The notes under the pieces are model-generated. The model was not told where the DNA came from, did not search any database, and was given only the letters and a program-made list of their open reading frames with translations. From Bacillota bacterium (GTDB taxonomy: Bacteria > Bacillota > Clostridia > Lachnospirales > Lachnospiraceae), in the NCBI GenBank assembly GCA_023409535.1, contig JAEYGZ010000046.1, positions 62,001 through 126,000 on the forward strand: a stretch of 64,000 bases of DNA, read 5' to 3'. The stretch's first letter is position 1; every line of letters begins with the position of its first letter. Shown piece by piece: positions 42,431 through 51,967 of this stretch. A program made the position numbers and the translations under genes.

Positions 42431-42459
42431 TTTACAAAGAACAGTACAAAGGTTATAAT
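42431..42459 (+). promoter_or_regulatory. Promoter of the tandem signal peptidase genes
   Basis: TTTACA (42431-42436), 17 nt, TATAAT (42454-42459), 39 nt before the ATG at 42498. Confidence 0.65.
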
Positions 42460-42497
42460 TGCTTATATACTTTTTAATACTAGAAGGGAATTCACAG

Positions 42498-43025
42498 ATG
42501 AGCCGGAAGATTATAAGGGAAATCCTTAGCTGGGCGTTGGTTTTTGTTGTTGCTTTTGGTTTAGCTACGCTGATCAATAGATTTGTTATCTTTAATGTGG
42601 AAGTGCCTTCCGGTTCCATGGAAGACACGATAATGATTGGCGACAGAGCTGTTACATCGCGTTTATCCTATGTGTTCGGTGATCCTAAGAGAGGGGATAT
42701 CGTGGTATTTCCATTTCCGGATGATGAATCCATTGACTACATTAAAAGAATTATCGGGTTGCCCGGAGAAACCGTGGAAGGCAGGGATGGGCTGGTGTAT
42801 ATTGACGGAAAGCCGCTGAACGAGCCTTATGTCATGGCACCTTTAGCACAAGACTTTGGCCCGTATGTGGTATCGGAGAATAGTTACTTTATGATGGGAG
42901 ATAATAGGAATAATTCTGCCGATTCGAGATATTGGAAGAATAAATACGTATCAAGGGATAAGATGAAAGGGAAGGCGCTGTGCAGGTTCCCCGATTTTAC
43001 CTGGTTTGGTACGGTAAAATATTAA
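42498..43025 (+). CDS. lepB: Type I signal peptidase (copy 1)
   Basis: 175 residues from the ATG at 42498, with AGAAGGGAA upstream. One N-terminal TM helix (about 8-28). The Ser nucleophile is in VPSGSMEDT, the Lys base in DYIKRIIGLPGE, and the closing box reads MMGDNRNNSADSR. It removes signal peptides from exported proteins on the outer face of the membrane. The second copy follows 23 nt later, so the two are co-transcribed. Confidence 0.95.
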   Translation: MSRKIIREILSWALVFVVAFGLATLINRFVIFNVEVPSGSMEDTIMIGDRAVTSRLSYVFGDPKRGDIVVFPFPDDESIDYIKRIIGLPGETVEGRDGLVYIDGKPLNEPYVMAPLAQDFGPYVVSENSYFMMGDNRNNSADSRYWKNKYVSRDKMKGKALCRFPDFTWFGTVKY

Positions 43026-43048
43026 GAAACGATTGAGGTGAAGGATAT

Positions 43049-43576
43049 ATGCAGAGTAAGGTAGTTAAGGAAATCATCAGTTGGGTTATAGTCATAGCGA
43101 TCGCTTTGTTAGCTGCAGTAATTATCAATAAGTTTGTTGTATTAAAGGTGTCTTCGCCCACTCCTTCTATGGAGGATACCATTTTAATCGGTGAAGATGT
43201 GGTAACCAACCGGCTGGCGTACCTGTTCTCGGATCCGAAGCGGGGGGATATCGTTGTATTCCCCGATCCTGATAATGTATCACAGGATTATATTAAGCGT
43301 ATCATTGGTTTGCCTGGTGAGACTGTCGAGGGTAAGGATGGAGTGGTATATATTGATGGTAAGTCGCTGACGGAGAACTATCTGAAGGAAACACCGGAAG
43401 GTGATTTTGGCCCTTATACGATACCGGACAACTGTTATTGGATGATGGGGGATAACCGTAATATTTCCCTGGATGCAAGATACTGGGAGAATAAGTATGT
43501 AAACAAAGAGGATATTAAGGGTCGAGCTTTATTTAAATATCCTGACTTTACCTGGTTTGGCAGAATAAAATATTAA
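43049..43576 (+). CDS. lepB: Type I signal peptidase (copy 2)
   Basis: 175 residues, a recent-looking paralogue of the preceding gene. Motifs are SPTPSMEDT (Ser nucleophile; the residue before it is Pro, not Gly as in copy 1), DYIKRIIGLPGE, and MMGDNRNISLDARYW. One N-terminal TM helix. Sequence divergence near the nucleophile and in the middle domain suggests different substrate preference. Bacteria with large secretomes often keep several such enzymes. Confidence 0.95.
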   Translation: MQSKVVKEIISWVIVIAIALLAAVIINKFVVLKVSSPTPSMEDTILIGEDVVTNRLAYLFSDPKRGDIVVFPDPDNVSQDYIKRIIGLPGETVEGKDGVVYIDGKSLTENYLKETPEGDFGPYTIPDNCYWMMGDNRNISLDARYWENKYVNKEDIKGRALFKYPDFTWFGRIKY

Positions 43577-43582
43577 AAAGCA

Positions 43583-43630
43583 AAAAGCTCCGCCTGTAAG
43601 GAAATGATATTCCGAAAGCGGAGCTTTTTT
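43583..43630. terminator. Bidirectional terminator between convergent genes
   Basis: AAAAGCTCCGC pairs with GCGGAGCTTTTTT across a 25-nt loop, between the signal peptidase pair and the convergent hydrogenase operon. Confidence 0.8.
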
Positions 43631-43633
43631 ATG

Positions 43634-45064
43634 TTAAATAGTTATATAGGGTGCGATCGCACTCTGAATCGTCTTTTCGAGAGCTTCCTTTCCGTATGCA
43701 TCCACTTCATTTTTATTTTTCTCCCCATGCGTAAGGCATCCTGCACCGCCGATACACCCTCCGTTACAAGCCATTCCTTCAATAAAGTTACCTGGCAGAG
43801 CGTTCTTTGAGGCTTTCAGCAGTGCGGCTTTGCAAGCCTCGATACCATCACAGGCAATTGGCCTGAATTCGAAGTCCGTAATTTGTTTTTCCTGCAAAGC
43901 TTCCTTTACCGCTTCTGTTAATCCTCCGCTTCGTGCAAAGATCCGGCCAAAATAGGAGGCATTATCCAGGATATCGGAGGGGAGCGTCTCAAGCTTTATG
44001 TCCTTGCTGTCAAACAGTGCCTGCAGTTCTTCAAAGGTCAGAACACTGTCGACATAAGGAGCTACCTCAGGCCGCTGCATTTCCATCTTCTTTGCAATAC
44101 AGGGGCCGATAAATACAAGCTTTGCCATGGGATCGGATTTTTTGATGTGTTTGGCGATTACAGCCATAGGCGAGAGATTGTGGGAGATGTGGACAGCCAT
44201 GGCAGGAAACTGTTTTTTGATATAATTCACAAAGGCAGGGCAGCAGGAGCTTGTAAGAAAGCCCTTTTCCACTAGTTCCTCAGCTTCCATGGAAGCAACC
44301 ATATCTGCACCGAGCGCAGCTTCCACCACCGTATGAAAGCCAAGCCTTTTTATCCCGGCCACCACCTGGCCAAGGCTTGCATAGGTAAATTGTCCTGCAA
44401 TGGATGGGGCTACGATCGCATACATCTTATATTTTTGATTTTCCACGCTTAATTTGATCATATCAATCACATTCACCAGGTAGGATTTATCCATGATGGC
44501 ACCGAAGGGACATTGATATACACAGGCACCGCAGGCGATACAGATATTGTTATCGATCATTGCTTTTTTGTCTTCATCCATGCTGATGGCCTTTACCTTA
44601 CAGGCACTCTGGCAGGGACGTTTATAATTCGAGATTGCGCTGAACGGACAGACGGAGGCACATTTACCGCATTCCACACATTTTGTCTTATCAATGGTTG
44701 CTCTCTGATGCTCGTCAAATGAGATCGCACCGAGCCTGCATACACTTTCGCACCGGTGCGCGATACAACCTCTGCAGGCATTGGATACCTCATAACCTCC
44801 TACCGGACATTCGTCACAGGCAATATTAAGTACCTCGACCACATTGGGATTTTCCAGGTTCCCGCCCATTGCCAGATTGATACGTTCCCCCACAATGGCA
44901 CGCTCCTTATAGATACAGCAGCGCATGGTAGCCTTTGAGCCTGATACAATCTTTTTCGGGATGCTGTACACGGCATGATGAAGATCGTTCTCAAAGGCAC
45001 TTTTTGCAACTTCACTAAGAACCCGGTATTTCAGATGCTGAACGTTGGTATCAAATATTCTCAT
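43634..45064 (-). CDS. [FeFe] hydrogenase, group B-type
   Basis: 476 residues from the ATG at 45064 (a TTG at 45097 is an alternative). The N-terminal part is rich in Fe-S cysteines: CDECPVGGYEVSNACRGC, CVECGKCASVCPFSA, and CIACGACVYQCPFGA. The H-cluster motifs are TSCCPAF (L1), FIGPCIAKKME (L2) and MACNGGCIGGAG (L3), all four ligand cysteines present. Group B enzymes are monomeric and thought to couple ferredoxin to H2, but few have been characterised. The site needs HydE/F/G maturases, not in the window. Last gene of the four-gene redox operon. Confidence 0.85.
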   Translation of the reverse strand: MRIFDTNVQHLKYRVLSEVAKSAFENDLHHAVYSIPKKIVSGSKATMRCCIYKERAIVGERINLAMGGNLENPNVVEVLNIACDECPVGGYEVSNACRGCIAHRCESVCRLGAISFDEHQRATIDKTKCVECGKCASVCPFSAISNYKRPCQSACKVKAISMDEDKKAMIDNNICIACGACVYQCPFGAIMDKSYLVNVIDMIKLSVENQKYKMYAIVAPSIAGQFTYASLGQVVAGIKRLGFHTVVEAALGADMVASMEAEELVEKGFLTSSCCPAFVNYIKKQFPAMAVHISHNLSPMAVIAKHIKKSDPMAKLVFIGPCIAKKMEMQRPEVAPYVDSVLTFEELQALFDSKDIKLETLPSDILDNASYFGRIFARSGGLTEAVKEALQEKQITDFEFRPIACDGIEACKAALLKASKNALPGNFIEGMACNGGCIGGAGCLTHGEKNKNEVDAYGKEALEKTIQSAIAPYITI

Positions 45065-45128
45065 AGTAATAACCGTACCTTTCCTTAAAGCCTGCAAACT
45101 TTGTATGAGGATGCTTGAAAAATCATCC

Positions 45129-46301
45129 TTAAAAATAATGAATGCTGATGCGCTTGCCCATTCTTTTTAAACAGTCGGAAAGCTCATCCACTAACCGCAT
45201 TTTGATACTGAAATTAATTGGAAGCATGGGGTTTTGATGTGCCGGATTGATTGCTTTACCCACATAGAAATTTATATCGGTTGCTTCTTCAAACAATAAC
45301 CTTGCAATCAGGGAAGCTGCGTCCTTGCCATAGCTCCACTTTACAGGATAGGAATTCGTTTCAAGATAATCTCTTGCATATCGTAATACCTGATTAATGG
45401 TTATGATGCCCTCGGTGACAAGATCGATTCCTTCCACCTCGGATGCGGGCGGGATCTCAGGATCTACATATTCAATGCTGGTCTTCAGATCCTTCCCGAG
45501 ATACTCCGCCGCAAGAGTGGCTGTAGTGCCGCCGCAGACAATACGCTTTCCATCCTTGGCAAAGAATTGGGTGAGCATTTTTATCAAATCCTTGGGATCG
45601 GCAGGCGGACCGATCATCAGATTCACCAGTTCCCTTCTCCGGATTTTCACGGCGGCAATGGTTGTGTCGTCCCCCGGCTGTCCCTCGTAGAGCAGATTAC
45701 ATTGGTCCAGCAGTAATGTAGATATCATTTTTGAAGAGCAGCCGCTATCGTAGACGGCTTCCAGAAATTCAATAATATTCTGCCTTTGCCAGCCGAAATT
45801 AAGAGTTTTACCGACACCGGCATAGATTGCCCCATCACTCATAGCTACGAGAGTATCACCGGGGAAGAGTTCAATTTCAGATTTATAGATCTGCTTATCT
45901 CCAATCATAAAGCTGCTTCTTTCATAATCACAGTTCATCCCGTTACGCAGAAGCAGAACACCGGGACTGTCATATTGTATCAATTTGGCATATTTGTTAT
46001 CAATCACATGGAGGATGGTAAAGGTAGAATAGGCGATTCCCCGCTTCTTGCAGACCGGCAGTGTGGATGCAACAGTAGTAACGCAATCCTCAACAGACAT
46101 TTGGCTGGCGATCATCGTTGAGATAATCTTAGAGGTCAAGGTTGAGAGAATACTCGCCTTCACCCCGCTTCCCAAGCCGTCGGCAAGAACCAGGACCAGG
46201 GATTCGTCCTCCCCTTTGGCAATATCCACATGGTCGCCGCAAAGCTGCTCTCCGTGTTTATTTAGACTAAAGTAACCGACATCGGTACATAGGCTATTCA
46301 T
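45129..46301 (-). CDS. SpoIIE-type PP2C phosphatase of the hydrogenase operon
   Basis: 390 residues. Residues about 1-220 form a SpoIIE/PP2C domain with the metal-binding motifs VLADGLGSGVKAS, LVAMSDGAIYAG and GDDTTIAAV. The C-terminal ~170 residues (MIGPPADPKDLIKMLTQFFA, then CGGTTATLAAEYLG) are a domain usually found only beside sensory [FeFe] hydrogenases. It lacks TM segments. It overlaps the upstream sensory hydrogenase by 8 nt. It probably removes phosphate from a protein target in response to the redox state sensed by its partner; the target is unknown. Confidence 0.85.
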   Translation of the reverse strand: MNSLCTDVGYFSLNKHGEQLCGDHVDIAKGEDESLVLVLADGLGSGVKASILSTLTSKIISTMIASQMSVEDCVTTVASTLPVCKKRGIAYSTFTILHVIDNKYAKLIQYDSPGVLLLRNGMNCDYERSSFMIGDKQIYKSEIELFPGDTLVAMSDGAIYAGVGKTLNFGWQRQNIIEFLEAVYDSGCSSKMISTLLLDQCNLLYEGQPGDDTTIAAVKIRRRELVNLMIGPPADPKDLIKMLTQFFAKDGKRIVCGGTTATLAAEYLGKDLKTSIEYVDPEIPPASEVEGIDLVTEGIITINQVLRYARDYLETNSYPVKWSYGKDAASLIARLLFEEATDINFYVGKAINPAHQNPMLPINFSIKMRLVDELSDCLKRMGKRISIHYF

Positions 46302-47976
46302 TCTGCAGAGTCTCCTTTAGATTGGTTAAGGCAATTTTTGTTTCGGCTGTAGTCTCTCCGAGCAGGGAAGCGATTTCCTGTACGACACGCATTTGCTTTT
46401 CAATTACCTTATCGGTAATATCAATGGTTTGTTTGTTCACCAGCTCTTTCTTTTGCCTGATTTTTTCTTCCGCAGTAATGTCTCTCATAATACTGATGAT
46501 GATATGATAGTTCTTGTCATAGATCACGGTTTCCTCCACATACCGCCCGTAATCGACCAGAAAGGTAAGCTTATCATGGATATTTCTGCCGCTTGTCATA
46601 ACCTCCAGGTAAACGGCCGGGTTGATAAGCCGAACCACCGGAGCATTCAGGATATCACTCTGGTTCCTGATATTCAGGATTTCTCTTGCTGCACGGTTGA
46701 TTTGCTGTACCTCCAGGGCTTCATTCAGAACAAATATGCCGTTTGGGGTGTTATGAATGATATTATCGGAGAAATTCTCTGCCTTTTCCTTTAAGAACGG
46801 AAGGCACATGGTGAGATCTGCCTTCCCCTGATACACGGCAACCGCCTTCTCTCTGCAGGTATTATAGCCGCAGCTTCCGCAGTTTAATTCCTGTTCCTTT
46901 GCTGTCTTTCCCATTTTGTGAAGAATCTCTTCAATTGCGCTGCTCCCCGGCATCTGCCCGTGTATGCCCAGAAAGGTGAAGCTTTTCACCAGCTTTTCAG
47001 GGGAAGGGTAATCAACTGTAAAATCCGTCTTTTTGGCATAACGGTTTACCCGGATGGTGTCTGTCAGAAGCGTCCGGCAATCCTTTTCCATGGCAGGCCC
47101 GCCGATACAGCTTCCCTTGCAGGCCGACATTTCGATAAAGCAGTTCTTCAGCTCTCCGTTGATAATATCCGACAGCGCATTCTTGCACTGCTCGAGGCCG
47201 TCCACAGCAATGAAATCATAATCTGCCCAGTCAATTGTCATAGATCTGAGAATTCCGCCGGTAATGGGAAACAGCCTCGCCCTGCCTTCCTTACCGGAGT
47301 CTGATAGTTCCGGGGGAACAATGCTGATCTCTTCCTCTTCAAGCCAGCCGGCCAATTCTTCAAAGGTTAAGACGCAGTCGACGATTCCGGGATAGAGATC
47401 GGCCTCCTCCTTCTTGGAAATGCAGGGCCCGATGAACACGGTGCAAGCACCGGGATGCTCTTCCTTCAGCTTCAGACAATGCGCCTGCATCGGTGACACA
47501 ACCTTGGCCAGGTAGGGAAGCGCTTCCGGATAATATTTCTGAATCAGGCTGTTGACCGTATGACAGCAGGAGGAGATGATTGGTCTGGCTTGTGCGGAGC
47601 TTATCATGGCTTCATATTGTTTCTTTACAATCGTGGCTCCAAGCGCTGTTTCTTCCACTCCGGTAAAGCCCAGCCTTAAGAGAGCCTCGGACATTGCCCC
47701 GATATCCGCACCCTCGTAGTTGGCAACAAAGGCCGGCGCAATGCTTGCATATACGGGCCGCCCCGAGGTGAGCAATTCTTTTGCCTGTGCTACGTCGCTT
47801 CTGATTTGCTTCGCATTCTGCGGACAGGCTACAAAGCACTCTCCGCAGAGGATACACTGCTCCTTAACGATATGAGCCTGCTGATCTGCAAACCGTATGG
47901 ATTTCACAGGACAATGCCGGATGCATTTATAGCAGTTTTTACAGTTGGATTTTTTAAGCTGTATGTAATAATTCAT
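46294..47976 (-). CDS. Sensory-type [FeFe] hydrogenase with PAS domain
   Basis: 560 residues. N-terminal 2x[4Fe-4S] ferredoxin domain (CKNCYKCIRHCPVKS, CILCGECFVACPQN). The H-cluster domain has variant motifs: SSCCHTVNSLI (canonical TSCCP), FIGPCISKKEE, and MSACKGSCIGGP. A further Fe-S motif, CGSCGYNTCREKAVAVYQGK, follows near residue 390. A PAS domain lies at about 425-500 (NGIFVLNEALEVQQINRAAR), and the chain ends in a short coiled coil without a kinase or cyclase. This is the group C sensor architecture (HydS-like), thought to read H2 or redox and signal through partners such as the SpoIIE phosphatase next door. GGAGG lies 7 nt before the ATG. Confidence 0.85.
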   Translation of the reverse strand: MNYYIQLKKSNCKNCYKCIRHCPVKSIRFADQQAHIVKEQCILCGECFVACPQNAKQIRSDVAQAKELLTSGRPVYASIAPAFVANYEGADIGAMSEALLRLGFTGVEETALGATIVKKQYEAMISSAQARPIISSCCHTVNSLIQKYYPEALPYLAKVVSPMQAHCLKLKEEHPGACTVFIGPCISKKEEADLYPGIVDCVLTFEELAGWLEEEEISIVPPELSDSGKEGRARLFPITGGILRSMTIDWADYDFIAVDGLEQCKNALSDIINGELKNCFIEMSACKGSCIGGPAMEKDCRTLLTDTIRVNRYAKKTDFTVDYPSPEKLVKSFTFLGIHGQMPGSSAIEEILHKMGKTAKEQELNCGSCGYNTCREKAVAVYQGKADLTMCLPFLKEKAENFSDNIIHNTPNGIFVLNEALEVQQINRAAREILNIRNQSDILNAPVVRLINPAVYLEVMTSGRNIHDKLTFLVDYGRYVEETVIYDKNYHIIISIMRDITAEEKIRQKKELVNKQTIDITDKVIEKQMRVVQEIASLLGETTAETKIALTNLKETLQNE

Positions 47977-48054
47977 AATAATCCTCCATGCTGCCGATGC
48001 AAAGTGAAGTATTCACAATTCACCTGCGAATTTGGAGCGTGAAAGCTCCTTAAG

Positions 48055-48300
48055 CTAATTCACCCTGGATAGAATGTTATCCTGAAAGAACGTTTCAAAG
48101 TTGTCCTTTGACACGCTGCAGATGATATCCTCATCGATTTTCACACTGACGCCATCCGTACATCTTCCGAGACAAAAAGCAGCTGAGAAATTAACTCTGT
48201 CTTCCAGGTGATGTTTTGCAATTGCCTCTTTCATCCTCTGGATGATATCATAGGAGCCCTTTAAATGGCAGGAGCTTCCCACGCAGACATAGATATTCAT
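48055..48300 (-). CDS. Thioredoxin-like [2Fe-2S] ferredoxin
   Basis: 81 residues. VCVGSSCHLKG and FCLGRCTDG give the Cx4C...Cx3C ligands of the NuoE/HoxE-type thioredoxin-fold ferredoxins. The small stand-alone form is common in clostridial hydrogenase operons, where it supplies electrons. AAGGAG lies 7 nt before the ATG. It is the first gene of the operon, 78 nt upstream of the sensory hydrogenase. Confidence 0.85.
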   Translation of the reverse strand: MNIYVCVGSSCHLKGSYDIIQRMKEAIAKHHLEDRVNFSAAFCLGRCTDGVSVKIDEDIICSVSKDNFETFFQDNILSRVN

Positions 48301-48427
48301 GTCATTCTCCTTTCGTTCTGCATTATTGATTTCTATCAGTATAAAACTTTGTTAAATAAATGTCAATGTCAATAAGTGATATAAAAGCATGGAAGACGAT
48401 AGAAATATTCGTAAGATGTGCCCGGAG

Positions 48428-48469
48428 AAAAGAACAAAGAGTTTGCCGGAGCAAACTCTTTGTTCTTTT
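48428..48469. terminator. Very strong hairpin upstream of the hydrogenase operon
   Basis: AAAAGAACAAAGAGTTTGC pairs with GCAAACTCTTTGTTCTTTT around CGGA, a perfect ~19-bp stem with A- and T-runs on both sides. It insulates the operon from argH transcription. Confidence 0.8.
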
Positions 48470-48484
48470 CTATAAAGTCAGAAA

Positions 48485-48528
48485 GGGAAGCACCGGCACC
48501 AATCGTAACGGATGCCGAATGCTTCCCC
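48485..48528 (-). terminator. Hairpin after argH
   Basis: GGGAAGCA pairs with TGCTTCCC; an inner GGCA/TGCC pair extends it. It lies between the argH stop and the stronger hairpin. Confidence 0.6.
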
Positions 48529-48536
48529 TGATATAA

Positions 48537-49910
<1,374 letters not shown>

Positions 49911-49996
49911 TCGTTCTGCCTCGTTTCTAAGCAGCAGCTATACAATAACTGTCTCTGCTTTTTCATTGGTATAATATTAACCTAGAATGGGCCAAG

Positions 49997-50044
49997 ATGC
50001 AATATTAAATTTATAAATATGCAATTAATTTTATATAAATGCAT
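49997..50044 (-). repeat. Three phased ATGCA repeats upstream of argH
   Basis: ATGCAA at 49997 and 50019 and ATGCAT at 50039, spaced 22 and 20 bp in very AT-rich DNA. Repeats on one helix face upstream of argH recall ArgR sites (TGNAT half sites separated by A/T), but the match to a full ARG box is incomplete. Confidence 0.3.
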
Positions 50045-50088
50045 CACTTGCTTCGTGATAACTGTGCGTATTCTTATATTCGTGACAA

Positions 50089-51594
50089 TCAGAGCTCAAA
50101 TAAGTTTGTGTACTTTTCTTTCAGATAGCTTACATAATAATCCGCGTTGAATTCTTCCCCGCATACATCCATCAGCAGCTGATTCGTGTTCTTAACCGCA
50201 CCGTATTTGTGGATATTATCCCGTAAAAACTCCCGGACCGGGGTTAAATTACCTGCTTTCAAATACTCCTCCACCGGCATCTTATCTTTCATGAAGGCAA
50301 AGAGCTGGGATGCAATAGCGGTACCGATGGCATAAGAAGGAAAATACCCGAATTCGCCGCAGGCCCAATGGGTGTCCTGTAAAATACCCTCGGAATCTGT
50401 TGTCGGGGTGATCCCCATGTATTCCTGATATTTTTCGTTCCATACCTGCGGAAGATCATCGATAGCTATCTCATCACTAAAGATCATTTTTTCAATTTCA
50501 TAACGGACAATGATGTGGATGCAATAGGAGAGTTCATCCGCCTCAATCCGGATCAGACTCGGTGCAGCCTTATTAATCCCTTTGATGAATTGGTCCAGTG
50601 ATATTTCTCTCAGATTCTCGGGGTAGGTATCCACCAGTTTATCATAAAGGGGTTCCCAGAACGCTCTGCTTCTGCCCAGGACATTTTCATAAAATCTGGA
50701 TTGGGATTCATGCATGCCCATGGATGCGCCGCCGCCCACTAAGGTCTGGGTGATGGCATCGTCAATATTCATCTCATAGAGGGCATGCCCGCTTTCATGT
50801 ATGATGGAGAACATTGCACTTTCCAGATTTTTCTCCAGGTATTTATCTGTTATTCTGACATCGTGATTATGCAGCTGAAGAGTAAAAGGATGCGCGCTTT
50901 CTCCGATCACTCCCCTGTTAAAATCAAAGCCTATATAGCCGCTTAAGTAACGGCAGAATTCCCTTTGCTTCTGAACATCATAGGATAGGTAATTATAAGC
51001 CTTATCAACAGTATCTGCCTTCTTTGCTACCTCCTTAAGAAGAGGCACGATCTCAGCTTTTACCTTATCAAAGAAGAGATCCAATTCCTTCATCATAAAG
51101 CACTCATCATAATCACCTAACAGAACCTCATACGGAGCTTTCTTCCCTTTGGCCCTGTAACCGGCAAATTTCTTCTTATATTCAATAATTTTTTTCAGAT
51201 AGGGGGCAAAATCCTCATACCGGTTATCCTTTTTCGCTTTTGCCCATTTGCGGGTTGCCAGTGAGGTATATTCGTTATAATCCCGATATTCCTCGGGAGG
51301 GATGCTTTCCAACTGCTCATAGGTTTTTCCGAGCTCTTTCACGATTGCTTTCTCAGTATCCGTTAACAGCTCCTGCTCCTTTTCGCTTTGAAGCTTGGAG
51401 AGCAGCTTACGGACATCATCATTAATCAGGCTTTTCATGTATTCATCGGACAGTACTCCGATTATTTTTGAGGTGTACTCGGCAGCCTCAAAGGGTGCGG
51501 TTGTCTGATCGTCCCATTCAAACAGGTTGCGCGCTGTCATCAAAGCCATGGATTTTTCCAGATAGGGTTGTAATTTCTCATAAGTTTTACTCAT
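50089..51594 (-). CDS. M32-family carboxypeptidase (Taq type)
   Basis: 501 residues from the ATG at 51594 (AAGGAG 6 nt upstream); this matches the ~500-residue family length and removes an unlikely 10-residue extension. IIHESGHALYEM is the HExxH zinc motif. HPFTLQLHNHDVRIT, VGGGASMGMHESQSRF and GTAIASQLFAF are conserved family blocks. It trims C-terminal residues from peptides in the cytosol. Divergent from eno, with a 373-nt gap that holds the enolase promoter and otherwise AT-rich sequence without clear features. Confidence 0.93.
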   Translation of the reverse strand: MSKTYEKLQPYLEKSMALMTARNLFEWDDQTTAPFEAAEYTSKIIGVLSDEYMKSLINDDVRKLLSKLQSEKEQELLTDTEKAIVKELGKTYEQLESIPPEEYRDYNEYTSLATRKWAKAKKDNRYEDFAPYLKKIIEYKKKFAGYRAKGKKAPYEVLLGDYDECFMMKELDLFFDKVKAEIVPLLKEVAKKADTVDKAYNYLSYDVQKQREFCRYLSGYIGFDFNRGVIGESAHPFTLQLHNHDVRITDKYLEKNLESAMFSIIHESGHALYEMNIDDAITQTLVGGGASMGMHESQSRFYENVLGRSRAFWEPLYDKLVDTYPENLREISLDQFIKGINKAAPSLIRIEADELSYCIHIIVRYEIEKMIFSDEIAIDDLPQVWNEKYQEYMGITPTTDSEGILQDTHWACGEFGYFPSYAIGTAIASQLFAFMKDKMPVEEYLKAGNLTPVREFLRDNIHKYGAVKNTNQLLMDVCGEEFNADYYVSYLKEKYTNLFEL

Positions 51595-51797
51595 AGAAGC
51601 TCCTTCCGCCGCAGGGTACGGCATTGTTTATATTTTTAAAGTGTAAACTGCTATTCTTATGATGGAATATCAATACATAGTATAACAACTTTTCACAGGG
51701 ATAACAATCCAATCCATACCAAAAATTGAATTACCACTTGTTCAAACATAAAATATGGACTAAAATTAGGTATGGGTTACCATAAAATACCTGTTTT

Positions 51798-51839
51798 TGT
51801 GATTTAAATCACAGAAATTCATTTATTTGTGAATATACT
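51798..51839 (+). promoter_or_regulatory. Enolase promoter with TGTGA-N6-TCACA activator-type site
   Basis: TGTGATTTAAATCACA (51798-51813) is a perfect palindrome. TATACT (51834-51839) is the best -10 box. No -35 box is present, and the palindrome is centred about 41 bp before the expected start site, the classical class II position for CRP/FNR-family activators. TTGTGA-N6-TCACA also fits the redox repressor Rex. Regulator not in the window. Confidence 0.6.
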
Positions 51840-51967
51840 AAAATCAAGGAGAAGTTTCTCTGAATCAGAGGATGAGTTCCCGGGAAAACAGAATATTTTT
51901 ATATGGTAAGCGGATACTAAGGATGAATGTGTATAAACATAAAAAGGCTTGAAAGGATGGAGTTAAT

